Shown here piece after piece: positions 16,555-26,700 of a stretch of 64,000 nucleotides of DNA (within the stretch, counting starts at the first letter, position 1; every line of letters starts with the position of its first letter). Source of the DNA: Tritonibacter multivorans. Lineage in GTDB: Bacteria > Pseudomonadota > Alphaproteobacteria > Rhodobacterales > Rhodobacteraceae. A program made the translations under genes and the position numbers. The stretch covers positions 310,001 to 374,000 of the forward strand of contig NZ_CYSD01000012.1 in assembly GCF_001458415.1 (NCBI RefSeq). Direction: 5' to 3'. The notes beneath the pieces are model-generated. The model did not search any database. It had not been told where the DNA came from and worked only from the letters and a program-made list of their open reading frames with translations.

Positions 16555-16986
16555 TTAGGCTTCAATCGCAACCAGCTCCACGTCAAAAATCAGGTCCTGA
16601 CCTGCCAGCTCGTGGTTGGCATCCAGCGTGACGGTCGCCTCGTCAAATTCAACGATGGTGACGGGCAGCATGTGGCCTTCGGGGGTCTGCATCTGCAGCT
16701 GCAGGCCAACCTCAACGGGAATATCCTCGGGGATGCCTTCGCGCGGGATCGCCTGACGCATTGCCGGGTTGATCGGGCCGTAAGCCTCGGCGCAGGGGAT
16801 ATCCAGCACCTTTTTGTCGCCCACTGCCATGCCCGCAATACCTGCATCCATGCCTTCGATCACATGGCCAGCGCCCAGAGTGAATTCCAGCGGGTCACGT
16901 CCCTCAGAGCTGTCAAACACGGTGCCATCACGCAGTGTACCGGTGTAGTGGATGCGAACCTTGTCGCCTTCTTTCGCAGCGCTCAT
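16555..16986 (-). CDS. SlyD-like FKBP peptidyl-prolyl cis-trans isomerase
   Basis: A 143-residue FKBP domain with an inserted chaperone flap. Seen are VRIHYTGTLRDGTVFDSSEG, FTLGAGHVIEGMDAGIAGM, a central AYGPINPAMRQAIPREGIPE and the C-terminal NHELAGQDLIFDVELVAIEA. The His-rich metal tail of E. coli SlyD is missing. A good ribosome site (AAGGGAGCAGG) precedes the ATG at 16984-16986. Cytosolic folding helper. Confidence 0.93.
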   Translation of the reverse strand: MSAAKEGDKVRIHYTGTLRDGTVFDSSEGRDPLEFTLGAGHVIEGMDAGIAGMAVGDKKVLDIPCAEAYGPINPAMRQAIPREGIPEDIPVEVGLQLQMQTPEGHMLPVTIVEFDEATVTLDANHELAGQDLIFDVELVAIEA

Positions 16987-17126
16987 TGCCTGCTCCCTTC
17001 GGGATTGTAAAAATTGAAGGGTCGAACCCTAAGTCGAATTCCCCGAGAGTAAACCCGTATCAACACATTTTTTGCGTACCCCACCCCGCAAACCTGTGCC
17101 AAGCTTGCCACAACAAAGGAGGCCCC

Positions 17127-17816
17127 ATGCCCGTTTCCACATGCGTTTTCGATGCTTACGGCACCCTGTTTGATGTCACCGCAGCCGCGCGGGATGCGGC
17201 AGCAGATCCCGCCTTTCCGGAACTGGAAACCACCTGGACCCAGCTGGCGGCCCAATGGCGCCTCAAACAGCTCGAATACACCTGGCTGCGCGCGCTCAGC
17301 AATCGGCACACGGATTTCTGGCAGGTGACGCAAGACGGGCTCGATTGGGCGCTGGAGGCCGCGGGTCTGGCGGATCGCCCAGCGCTGCGCCAGCGGCTTC
17401 TGGATCTGTACTGGCAGCTTGCCGCCTACCCCGAGGTCAGGGCCGTGCTGGACACGCTGAAAGAAGCCGGACTCAACACCGCGATCCTGTCGAACGGATC
17501 CCCCGACATGCTGAACGGCGCGGTGCACTCGGCGGGCATCGGCCCCCTTCTGGACGATGTATTATCCGTGGAAACGGTCGGCATCTTCAAACCCGCACCG
17601 CAGGTGTATGATCTTGTCGTTACCCGTTTTGGGGTTGCACCCGACGAGGTGCTGTTCGTGTCCTCCAATGGCTGGGACGCGGGCTGCGCGGCGGATTTCG
17701 GGTTCACCACCGCTTGGGTCAACCGCGCAGGCCAACCCGTGGACAAGCTGCCCGGGCAACCCGACTTTATCCTCGACGACCTGACCCGCATTCCCGAAAT
17801 CGCCCTGTCGCGATAA
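17127..17816 (+). CDS. Haloacid dehalogenase, type II
   Basis: A 229-residue HAD-superfamily enzyme. The nucleophile Asp9 lies in CVFDAYGTLFD; motif II is AILSNGSPDML; the Lys is in GIFKPAPQVYD; motif IV is VSSNGWDAGCA. This set fits (S)-2-haloacid dehalogenase type II. The ATG at 17127 has AAAGGAGG upstream; a longer in-frame ORF is rejected. It is followed by a hydrolase on the same strand. Confidence 0.9.
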   Translation: MPVSTCVFDAYGTLFDVTAAARDAAADPAFPELETTWTQLAAQWRLKQLEYTWLRALSNRHTDFWQVTQDGLDWALEAAGLADRPALRQRLLDLYWQLAAYPEVRAVLDTLKEAGLNTAILSNGSPDMLNGAVHSAGIGPLLDDVLSVETVGIFKPAPQVYDLVVTRFGVAPDEVLFVSSNGWDAGCAADFGFTTAWVNRAGQPVDKLPGQPDFILDDLTRIPEIALSR

Positions 17817-17860
17817 CCCCGTTTGGCCCTCCCCTGCCGGACAAAAAGGACACCTTGTTC

Positions 17861-18709
17861 ATGAGCACATTCCAAACCGCCGACGGGCTGGCGCTGTATT
17901 TTGACGAAAGCGGCTCGCCAGATGGCACGCCCGTGATCTGCCTGCCCGGCCTGACCCGCGACGGGCAGGATTTCCGTTATCTGCGCCCGCATCTGAAAGA
18001 CTACCGGGTGATCTGCCTCGATTTTCGCGGGCGCGGTCGGTCGCAATATGCCGACGACATAATGACCTACTCCGTGCTGCAAGAGGCGCAGGATGTGCTG
18101 GCTCTGATGGACCACCTCGGGCTGGAGCGCGCTGCGATCATTGGCACGTCGCGCGGGGGGCTTGTGGCCATGACGCTGGCAGCCGTCGCGCTGGATCGGC
18201 TGTCTGCCGTGATCCTCAATGATGTGGGGCCCGAGATTGCACCCGAGGGGATGGCGCGGATCTTTGACTACCTTGGTCGCCGCCCCGCTGCCAAAACCCA
18301 CGCCAAAGCCGCCGCCTCGATCGAACTCGCGCTGGGGCAGGATTTTCCCGGGCTGCCACGGCAACGCTGGTTGGAAGATGCGCAGACGTTCTATGATGAA
18401 ACCGACGATGGCCTTGCCTTGCGGTATGACCCCAAACTGCGCGACGCGCTGCTGGCGCAGATCGCCGCCCTTGCCGACATGCCCGAACCGCCCAGCCTGT
18501 GGCCGGGGTTTGAGGCGTTGGGCAGCCTGCCCTGTGGCACCATCCGCGGCGCGTTTTCTGACGTTCTGAGTGGTGAAACCTTCGCCGAGATGAAAGCCCG
18601 CCTGCCGCAAATGCACATGGTGGAACTGCCCGATCGCGGCCATGTGCCCTACCTCGACGAAGCGGCCGCGCTGGCCCTGATTCACACTGTTCTGGAAGAC
18701 ATCGAATGA
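17861..18709 (+). CDS. Alpha/beta hydrolase
   Basis: A 282-residue alpha/beta-hydrolase fold protein. Seen are the oxyanion region ICLPGLTRDGQDF, the nucleophile elbow IGTSRGGLVAMTL and the terminal His region LPDRGHVPYLDE. The ATG at 17861 (MSTFQTADGLALYFDE) is the sensible start. The stop overlaps the next ATG (ATGA, 18706-18709), so it is coupled to the dehydratase gene. Substrate unknown; neighbours suggest breakdown of small organic acids. Confidence 0.85.
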   Translation: MSTFQTADGLALYFDESGSPDGTPVICLPGLTRDGQDFRYLRPHLKDYRVICLDFRGRGRSQYADDIMTYSVLQEAQDVLALMDHLGLERAAIIGTSRGGLVAMTLAAVALDRLSAVILNDVGPEIAPEGMARIFDYLGRRPAAKTHAKAAASIELALGQDFPGLPRQRWLEDAQTFYDETDDGLALRYDPKLRDALLAQIAALADMPEPPSLWPGFEALGSLPCGTIRGAFSDVLSGETFAEMKARLPQMHMVELPDRGHVPYLDEAAALALIHTVLEDIE

Positions 18710-19683
18710 CCAATATCGCAATGATCGAGGCCGCCGCCGCGCGCCTGAAGGGCCACGTGCGGCGCACCCCGCTTTTGTCCTCGCCCTTTCTGGACGAGAT
18801 CGCAGGCCGCCGCCTGTTCCTGAAGGCGGAAAACCTGCAACATACGGGATCGTTCAAGTTTCGCGGTGGCTGGGCTGCTGTCTCTGCCCTGTTGCCTGAG
18901 GCCCGCGCCAAAGGCGTCATCGCCTTTTCCAGCGGCAACCACGCACAAGGGGTGGCCTTTGCTGCGCAGGCGCATGGGGTCCCGGCCGTCATTGTCATGC
19001 CTGCGGACGCGCCGCGCCTGAAGATCGACAACACCCGTGCGATGGGCGCTGAGGTTGTCCTTTACGACCGCGCAGGTGGCGAAAGCCGCGAAGCCGCCGC
19101 CGCGCCCTATGTGCAGGGCCGGGGGCTGACCCTGATCAAACCTTACGACGAACCCGAAGTCATCGCCGGACAGGGCACCACCGGTCTTGAGATCGCGGAA
19201 CAGGCCGCTGAGGTTGGCGTCAGCACAGCCGACGTTCTGGTCTGCTGTGGCGGTGGTGGGCTGGCCACGGGCATTGCACTGGCGCTTGAAGATCGCGCCC
19301 CCGGTCTGCGCGTCCGCCCGGCGGAACCTAAGGGCTTTGACGATATGGCGCGGTCTTTGGCAAGCGGTCAGGCGGAAAGCAACCCAAGCCAGACCGGCTC
19401 TATCTGCGACGCGATCCTGACGCCAGCCCCCGGCACCCTCAGCCTGCCGGTGCTGTCCCGTCTGGCAGGACCCGGTCTGGTCATCAGCGATGACGAGGCG
19501 CTAGAGGCCATGGCGCTGGCGTTTAAGCACCTGAAGGTGGTGCTGGAACCCGGCGGCGCCGTGTCCTTTGCCGCCGCCCTGTTCCGCAAGGATCAGATCG
19601 CGGGCGACGCGGTGATCGCCGTGGCCACGGGCGGCAATGTCGACGCCGATGTCTATGCCGAGGCTCTGCGCCGCTTTGGCTGA
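18706..19683 (+). CDS. Threonine/serine dehydratase-like PLP enzyme
   Basis: A 325-residue fold-type II PLP enzyme. PLP lysine Lys51 lies in NLQHTGSFKFRGG; SSGNHAQGVA and the glycine loop CCGGGGLATG hold substrate and phosphate. There is no C-terminal ACT regulatory domain, so it is a catabolic-type threonine dehydratase, serine racemase or hydroxyaspartate dehydratase rather than biosynthetic IlvA. Which one cannot be told from sequence. It is translationally coupled to the upstream hydrolase. Confidence 0.85.
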   Translation: MTNIAMIEAAAARLKGHVRRTPLLSSPFLDEIAGRRLFLKAENLQHTGSFKFRGGWAAVSALLPEARAKGVIAFSSGNHAQGVAFAAQAHGVPAVIVMPADAPRLKIDNTRAMGAEVVLYDRAGGESREAAAAPYVQGRGLTLIKPYDEPEVIAGQGTTGLEIAEQAAEVGVSTADVLVCCGGGGLATGIALALEDRAPGLRVRPAEPKGFDDMARSLASGQAESNPSQTGSICDAILTPAPGTLSLPVLSRLAGPGLVISDDEALEAMALAFKHLKVVLEPGGAVSFAAALFRKDQIAGDAVIAVATGGNVDADVYAEALRRFG

Positions 19684-19743
19684 AGCTGTTTGCGCTTGGC
19701 GTGAGGCCGCCATACATTGCAGCGCGATTTATCGGAGCACGAC

Positions 19744-20535
19744 ATGGCACTTGCGGATCTGGGCGACGTCCAGCTGAACTATGAAATTGATGGCGACCCC
19801 TCGGGCGCGCCGGTGGTTTTTGCCCATGCGCTGGGGACGAACCTGGCGATCTGGGACAAGGTCGTCGCCGCCCTGCCCGAAGGTCTGCGCCTGATCCGCT
19901 ATGACCTGCGCGGCCATGGACAGTCCTCGGTGCCCGAAGGGGCCTATTCCATGGGGATGATGGTGCGCGACGCCGAACGGCTGATGGGGTTTCTCGAGGT
20001 CAAAGACGCCTGTTTTGTCGGCATCTCTCTGGGTGGCATGATCGCGCAGGGGCTGGCGGTCAAACGGCTGGATCTGGTGCGGGCGCTGGTGCTGTCCAAT
20101 ACCGCCGCCAAGATCGCCACGCCCGAAATCTGGCGCCGACGGATGGAGACGATCGAGGCCAAGGGCATTTCCGCCATTTCAGCCGAGACAATCGAACGCT
20201 GGTTCCCCCGCGCGTTCCGCACCTCACCCGAGGCCCTGCGCTGGAAAGAGGTGTTAGAGGGCACCTCGCAAACCGGCTATCTTGGGGCCTGTGCAGCGAT
20301 TGCGGGCACCGATTTCTACACCCCCACCGCCAGCCTGCGTCTGCCGACCATGGGGATTGGCGGTTGGGATGATGGATCGACCCCGCCGGATCTGGTGCGC
20401 GAAACCGTGGACCTGATCCCCGGCAGCCAGTTCGCCCTGATGCGCAAGACCGGCCACCTGCCCTGCATTGACCAGCCGCAGGCCTATGCGGATCTGCTGT
20501 CGGTCTTCCTGCGCGAAACCGGACATCTTGTCTGA
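19744..20535 (+). CDS. Alpha/beta hydrolase, 3-oxoadipate enol-lactonase-like
   Basis: A 263-residue protein resembling PcaD. Seen are GAPVVFAHALGTNL, YDLRGHGQSSVPEG, the nucleophile elbow VGISLGGMIAQG, and the acid/His region ending RKTGHLPCIDQP. No other protocatechuate genes are nearby, so the specific activity is unproven. The ATG at 19744 follows a GGAGC ribosome site. The 3' end overlaps the next hydrolase by eight bases. Confidence 0.82.
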   Translation: MALADLGDVQLNYEIDGDPSGAPVVFAHALGTNLAIWDKVVAALPEGLRLIRYDLRGHGQSSVPEGAYSMGMMVRDAERLMGFLEVKDACFVGISLGGMIAQGLAVKRLDLVRALVLSNTAAKIATPEIWRRRMETIEAKGISAISAETIERWFPRAFRTSPEALRWKEVLEGTSQTGYLGACAAIAGTDFYTPTASLRLPTMGIGGWDDGSTPPDLVRETVDLIPGSQFALMRKTGHLPCIDQPQAYADLLSVFLRETGHLV

Positions 20536-21247
20536 TCTACTGCTGATCCACGGCTCCTGTCACGGGGCCTGGTGCTGGCGCGACCTGCTGCCAGAGCTGG
20601 CGCAGCGGGGACATAGCGCCCGTACTCTCGACCTGCCGGGGCATTATGATGGCCGCGCGCCCGAAACGGTGACACTCGAAGACACCTGCCGTGCGGTGGC
20701 TGAAGCTGCTACATCCGAAACGATCATCGTCGGCCATTCCTGGGGCGGCTTCCCGATCACCGGGGCGCTGGATTTTATGGAAAACGGGCCGCGCGCGCTG
20801 GTCTACCTTTGCGCCAATGTGCCCCGCGACGGCCTGTCGGTGGTCGCGGTCCGCAATGCAGGTCCGCGCCAGACCATCGGCGCGGCGGCGCAGAGATCCG
20901 CGGATGGGCACAGTTTCTCCATTGCACCAGACGCCGCACCGGATCTGTTCTATCAGGACTGCCCGCAAGAGGTGGTGGACTTTGCCCTGCCGCGCCTTTG
21001 CCCCCAGCCGGTCCGGCCACAGCAGACACCGCTGCCTCAGCCCGCGCGCTGGGACGACACGCCCAAAGCCTATATTCGCTGCCTGCAGGACCGGACGATT
21101 CCACCCGAATATCAGACAACCATGGCCGCCGCCGTGCCGCCCGAGCTGCGCTTTGACATGGACTGCGGGCATTCGCCGTTCTTTGCCGCCCCGGCGGAGC
21201 TGGCGGCGATCCTTGACCGGATCATTGCCGCCCTAGCGAAGCAATAG
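20528..21247 (+). CDS. Alpha/beta hydrolase (EstC/salicylate-esterase-like), probable TTG start
   Basis: A 239-residue protein starting LLLIHGSCHGAWCWRDLLPEL, with elbow VGHSWGGFPITGA and a terminal DCGHSPFFAAP. This is the plant-esterase/hydroxynitrile-lyase-like branch of the fold. No ATG or GTG lies between the upstream frame and the conserved HGS motif. A TTG at 20528, inside the end of the preceding gene, is the most plausible start. The overlap suggests translational coupling. Confidence 0.8.
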   Translation: MSDLLLIHGSCHGAWCWRDLLPELAQRGHSARTLDLPGHYDGRAPETVTLEDTCRAVAEAATSETIIVGHSWGGFPITGALDFMENGPRALVYLCANVPRDGLSVVAVRNAGPRQTIGAAAQRSADGHSFSIAPDAAPDLFYQDCPQEVVDFALPRLCPQPVRPQQTPLPQPARWDDTPKAYIRCLQDRTIPPEYQTTMAAAVPPELRFDMDCGHSPFFAAPAELAAILDRIIAALAKQ

Positions 21248-21287
21248 AAATGCCCCGCCCACCCGTGGCGCGCAGGGCAAACCCAGT

Positions 21288-22127
21288 TTAGCTGCCTTCC
21301 GGGAACCAGACGGCCTCGCCCGCGTCGCCTTCCCAGGTGTCGAAATCACCCAGCGCGCGGTCGATCTTGCTGCGGTTGTTGGCATAGGAATCCGCGCCCA
21401 GCGCCAGACGCAGCGGCGGCGTGTCGCTGTCCACCGCCTTTGCAATCATCGCCACGCCCTTCTCCGGGTTGCCGCGCTGGTTGCCATTGAAAGCCTCCGG
21501 ATAGGCGCGCACCTGACCCACGGTATCGGCGTAAGCATCGATCGAGGTTTCAGCCACCGCCAAAGACCGGTCGAGGAAATCGGTCCGGAACGCGCCGGGT
21601 TCCACGATGATCACATTCATGCCCAAGGGCTCCACCTCGGCTGCCAGCGCCTCGGACAGGCCCTCGACCGCGAACTTCGCAGAGGAATACAGACCAAAGC
21701 CCGCCCGCCCCATGAACCCAAGGGTCGAGGACAGGTTGACGATGCGCCCGCCCGTGCCTTTGCGCATCAAAGGCAAGGCGGCGCGGGTCATCTCGATCAG
21801 GCCAAACAGGTTCACCTCGAACAGCGGGCGGTATTCTTCGGGCGTGGCCTCTTCGACCGCGCCAATCAGCCCATAGCCCGCGTTGTTCACCAGCACGTCC
21901 AGCCCACCAAAACGCGCCTCGGTGGCAGCCACAACAGCGGCAATATCCGCCGCTTCGGTCACGTCCAGTTTTGCCACCAGCGCGGTGTCGGGATAGGCGG
22001 CGGCCAGCTCGCTCAGCTGTTCGGGGCGACGTGCAGTCAGCACCACATTGTCGCCACGCGCCAGAACATGTTCCGCCAGCGTGCGGCCAAGACCCGTGGA
22101 ACAGCCGGTAATAAGCCAGGTTTTCAT
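21288..22127 (-). CDS. Short-chain dehydrogenase/reductase
   Basis: A 279-residue classical SDR. Seen are the cofactor motif TGCSTGLGRTLA, NNAG (VLVNNAGYG), the catalytic Ser (NLSSTLGF), Tyr-x3-Lys (YSSAKFAVEG) and EPGAFRTDF. The ATG at 22125-22127 has GAAAGGAAA upstream. It is divergent from the enolase-superfamily gene. Substrate unknown. The 22128-22415 gap holds no gene. Confidence 0.9.
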   Translation of the reverse strand: MKTWLITGCSTGLGRTLAEHVLARGDNVVLTARRPEQLSELAAAYPDTALVAKLDVTEAADIAAVVAATEARFGGLDVLVNNAGYGLIGAVEEATPEEYRPLFEVNLFGLIEMTRAALPLMRKGTGGRIVNLSSTLGFMGRAGFGLYSSAKFAVEGLSEALAAEVEPLGMNVIIVEPGAFRTDFLDRSLAVAETSIDAYADTVGQVRAYPEAFNGNQRGNPEKGVAMIAKAVDSDTPPLRLALGADSYANNRSKIDRALGDFDTWEGDAGEAVWFPEGS

Positions 22128-22415
22128 GAAATTTCCTTTCGAAAGTCGGGACGCCAATGCCGGCACAAACAGCAATCACCGCAGCGCGGCATGTGGCGTT
22201 GGAGGAGACCCTTGAAGGTAAGTAGCCCGCCGCGCGTTTCAACCATTCCCCCGCCATTGACCGGTTTCCTTCGGATTTTCTGGGTTTAGGGGTTAATCTT
22301 CGCGGGGAACGACACGGAACGTCGCTTTTGACCTTGCGAACGTCGCCTCGGCTCGCCACCTAGGGTGCGACCCGAAAAAGGCCCCAGCCGGGGCGCAACA
22401 AAACGGACCAAAATC

Positions 22416-23648
22416 ATGAAACTGCAGGACCTCGACGTCATTGTCACCGCCCCGCCCGCACCGGGCTTTGGCGGCCGCTACTGGATCCTGGTGAAGCTCA
22501 CCACCGACACCGGCATCACTGGCTGGGGCGAATGCTATGCCTCCACCGTGGGCCCGGACGCGATGAAAGCGGTGATCGAGGATGTGTTTGAACGGCACAT
22601 GCAGGGCGAAAACCCCGAAAACATCGAACTGATGTTCCGCCGCGCCTATTCCTCGGGCTTCACGCAGCGCCCCGACCCCACCGTGATTGGCGCGTTCTCC
22701 GGCATGGAGATCGCCTGCTGGGATATCCTTGGCAAGGACCGCGACCGCCCCGTTTATGCGCTCTTGGGCGGCAAGATGAACGAACGCGTGCGCGCCTATA
22801 CCTACCTGTACCCGCAGGACGGCCACACGCTGCCCGATTTCTGGCACAGCCCGGAACAGGCAGGCGAGGCCGCAGCGGCCATGCTCGCCAAGGGCTACAC
22901 CGCGATGAAGTTCGACCCGGCAGGCCCCTACACCATCCGCGGTGGCCATATGCCTGCGATGTCCGACATCACCATGTCGGTGAACTTCTGCGCCGCGATC
23001 CGCGAGGCGGTGGGCGACAAGGCGGATCTGCTGTTTGGCACCCACGGTCAGTTCAACACCGCGGGCGCGATCCGCATGGGACAGGCGCTGGAGCCCTATT
23101 CCCCGCTGTGGTACGAAGAGCCCTGCCCGCCCGATATGATCGAAGACATGGCCCGCATTGCCCGCAATGTGCGCATCCCCGTGGCCTGTGGCGAACGGCT
23201 CTGCACCAAGGCCGAGTTTGGCGCGGTGCTGCGTGCTGGCGCGGCCGAAATCCTGCAGCCCGCCTTGGGGCGTGCCGGTGGCATCTGGGAGATGAAGAAG
23301 GTCGCGGCCATGGCCGAGGTCTATAATGCGCAGATGGCGCCGCATCTTTATGCGGGTCCTGTGGAATGGGCCGCCAACGTGCATTTCGCCACCTCGATCC
23401 CGAACATCCTGATGGCCGAAACCATTGAGACCCCCTTCCACGACGCGCTGATCAAAAGCGCGATCAAAGTTGAGGGCGGCTATATCACCGCGCCCGACGC
23501 GCCGGGTCTGGGGATCGAGGTCGACGAAGACCTCGCCCGCGCTCATCCCTACAAAGGCCGCGACCTGCATCTTGGCATGCAGGAAGCCCCCTGTGATTAC
23601 GCCAACGGGAACCGCTTTGAAGGCGGCGCACCGCCCGCCGAGGAGTGA
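22416..23648 (+). CDS. Mandelate racemase/enolase-superfamily acid-sugar dehydratase-like protein
   Basis: A 410-residue enolase-superfamily enzyme. An N-terminal capping domain is followed by a barrel. The second and third metal ligands (WYEEPCPP, ACGERLCT) and a barrel His (QMAPHLYAGPV) are visible, as in gluconate/galactonate dehydratases. Where the first Asp ligand is expected the protein reads LLFGTHGQF, with Thr in the usual Asp position. It could be a variant subgroup. Substrate unknown. The ATG at 22416 fits; a terminator follows. Confidence 0.8.
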   Translation: MKLQDLDVIVTAPPAPGFGGRYWILVKLTTDTGITGWGECYASTVGPDAMKAVIEDVFERHMQGENPENIELMFRRAYSSGFTQRPDPTVIGAFSGMEIACWDILGKDRDRPVYALLGGKMNERVRAYTYLYPQDGHTLPDFWHSPEQAGEAAAAMLAKGYTAMKFDPAGPYTIRGGHMPAMSDITMSVNFCAAIREAVGDKADLLFGTHGQFNTAGAIRMGQALEPYSPLWYEEPCPPDMIEDMARIARNVRIPVACGERLCTKAEFGAVLRAGAAEILQPALGRAGGIWEMKKVAAMAEVYNAQMAPHLYAGPVEWAANVHFATSIPNILMAETIETPFHDALIKSAIKVEGGYITAPDAPGLGIEVDEDLARAHPYKGRDLHLGMQEAPCDYANGNRFEGGAPPAEE

Positions 23649-23670
23649 TCCTTCAGGCAACAAACAACAC

Positions 23671-23697
23671 AGGCCGCAGCACCCGCTGCGGCCTTCT
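23671..23697 (+). terminator. Terminator between the enolase-superfamily and ABC genes
   Basis: An eight-pair stem GGCCGCAG/CTGCGGCC is followed by TTCTTCTTT on the plus strand, 23 bases after the stop. Confidence 0.8.
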
Positions 23698-23717
23698 TCT
23701 TTACCCTAACCACTCGG

Positions 23718-26700
23718 TCAGCTTGACACGTAGCCCGACACCACCTGCAGCAGCTTGAAGGCTGTGTGGGCATCGTTTTCAACCACGGCGAGGAACTCTT
23801 CCTCACCAATCCGCAGACAGGTCAGCGGGGTTTCGGCCACCAGCGACAACGCGCGGGGTTCCTTGCGGATCAACCCCAGTTCCCCCACCAGCGCACCGGG
23901 CCCAACCGTGACCACCTGATGCCCCCGCGAGGGTTTTTCGCCCTCTGCGACAGATGCGGTCGTGGGCTGATACAGCCCCGCTTCGCCTTCCAGGATCAGA
24001 TACACACCATCGGTTGCCGGGTCGCCCTTGTGGAACACGGTGGTGTCGGTCTCTGCCTCGTACCAGCGCGCGCCAAAGGCCAGCAGACGCAGCTGACGGC
24101 GGTTGAGGCTGGAAAACAGCGCCGTGCTTTCCAACGCTCGCAGCTTGCGCGACAGATCGGCCGAGGCGGCGCTGTCTTCGCTGGTTGTGCTCTCTTCGGC
24201 GCGTTCACTGCGCAAACGCCCGTGGCGCAGCTCAAAGAAGCTGTCGAAACTGTCAGGATCGACAAATTCCGCCTGCAGGAAAATCACCGTGGCATCTGGC
24301 AGAAGCGCCCGCAGGTTTTCCCGCATCGCCGCGCGGGTGTCGGCGTCAAAACTCGACAGAGCTTCGTCGAGGATCAAAATATCCGGCGTTTTGATCGTGG
24401 CGCGGCAGAAGGCCAAGGGTTCGGCAAAGCTCGCCCCCAATCCTTGCCCGCCAACGGACACCGGCAGGTCAAAGATCAGTTCGACCACCCAATCGCCCAG
24501 CCCCGCCTCGAGGATCACATCGCCCACCAGCTTGCGCAGGTCCTCGCCGCGCGCGCCCGCCATATCGGACACGCGGCCAAAGATGGCGTTTTCCAGCACG
24601 GTAAAGCCGGGGGCAAAACGCGCATCATCCAGCGGCACAAACAGATCGCCCAGGGTCGCCAGCAGCTCGCGCCCATGCGAAGCCCGCAAGGACAGAATGC
24701 GCGTTTCCATTTCCTCGGTGAAGGCGGGGCCAATGGCCTCGGCCGAGATCGAGAACGGCACAATCATCATCTGCGCCAGTTCGCGCGGGGTCAGGCTGGC
24801 CGCCCCATGCGACGACAGTTTTTGCACAAGGCTCAGTGTTGCCTCGTAATCCGCGGCCCGCAGACCCAGCTTCTGAAACAGCGGATGCGTGGTGCCATCC
24901 ATGCCAAAGATCTGGCGCAGCATCTCGACCACTTCCTGGGCCAGTCCCAGAAGGTCACGGTCCAACCCAATGCGGCGCAATGTCTCGAGGAACTCTTCCT
25001 GTTCGGCCAGATGTTCAAACGTGATCGGCTCGCGACGGGTGGCATACAGCAGGTTTTCCGCCACCGGCAGGGACGGGTTATACCGATCCGGCGCGTTGAA
25101 ATGCACAAACCCGTCAAACCCCGCAAGCTCCAGCGCCTGGTGCACCTTGGGGCGCAGCCCCACCAGCGCCTCGGCCAGACGGGGATGGTCCAGCGCATCA
25201 AAGCTCAGCTCTGTGCCGCGGCGGAACAGGGTCGTCTGCGACCCGATCCCATCAACCAGCTTCAGCCACCACGCGCGCAACTCGTCCTTGTGGTCAAACC
25301 CAGCCAGTTCCGGCGCCACCCAGTCCACCCCAAAGGGATCGGGGCTGTTGCCTGCGCGAATGGCCTTTTGCTGCGCCAGCGGATCACCGCATTCTTCGCG
25401 CGGCTCCAGCCGCAAGGGCATCAGCACGTTTTCCCCAAAGGATCCCTGAAACAGCACCGGGCGCGAGGTCGCAAGCCCCATCCGTGCCGCCAGAACCGTC
25501 TGATGCAGGCTTCGGATATCATGTCCGGCAAGGCTCAGCTGCCCGCTCGAGGGCAGCACCTCGCGGGTCAGCACCTCGGCCAGCGCCCGCCTGTCTTCTT
25601 CTGATGGGGCCAGAATGCCAATCATCTGACCGCCGGGGAAGGTCGCCGTCAGATCCTCCAGCACAAGATTGCCATCCGCATCCCGCACATTGACACCGGC
25701 CAGCGCGATATCGCCTTTCAGACGGGTGTCGCGATCCGGCTCCCCGCTCATCAACGCCTCATCGACCATGCCCGGCGGGGCAAACCGTTCCAGGATCACC
25801 TCCCAGCGCAGCGACATATCCTGCGTCTGGTTGTAATAGGCCAGCAGCTCTTTCCACGGCGAGGCCAGATCCTTATACGCCGCCAGCGCTGCCACCAGCG
25901 CCCCCAGCGACACCTTGCCCTGCAGCACCAGATAGCCGCCCACCGCATAGAAAAAGAACGGCGTCAGCTGGGTAATGAAGTTGTTGAGAAACTTCATGAA
26001 GAACTTTTTCTGGTAGATCTCGAACCGAATGTCATAGAGATGCCCCAGACGATCCGTGACCCGCGCCATACGATAGCGCCAGCCGCCATTGACCCGCAGG
26101 GTCGACGCCCCAGCCGCGCTTTCGCCAATCTCGGAGGCCAGCGCGCGCACCTGTTTGATCCGCTTTTTGTTCAACTGGTTGATCTGCCGCTGCAACAGCG
26201 GGATCAACCAGCCCTGCAAGGGGATCAGCGCCACCGCCGCCAGACCAAACCAGACGTTCTGGGCAAAGAGGAAATACAGAATGGTCAGCATCTGACCCGC
26301 CTGCAGCACAGGCTGCGATACGGCATCGCCCATCAGCCCGCCCATGGGTTCGCTTTCGGCGGTGACCATCGACACCAGCTCGCCCTGGCTCACACGTTCG
26401 AAATAGGGCTGCGGGAAACGCAGCACCCGCGCGATCAACTGATAGCGGAACCGGCGCAGCATCCGTTCGGCCAGCACACCTTTCATCGTGTTGATGCGCA
26501 TCTTGGTCAGGCCATGCGCCAGCACGGCCAGCAGGAATCCCCCGCACAGCGCCCACAGATAGGTCAGCTGCGGCACCTGATAGCCAAAGACATCAATCAC
26601 ATCGCTTTGCGCCCCAATGGCGTCATTGATGATGCGCTTGGGCAGTTCCAGCGTCAGATACAAAAGAGGAAAAAGACAGGCGGTGACCGCCAGCAGCACC

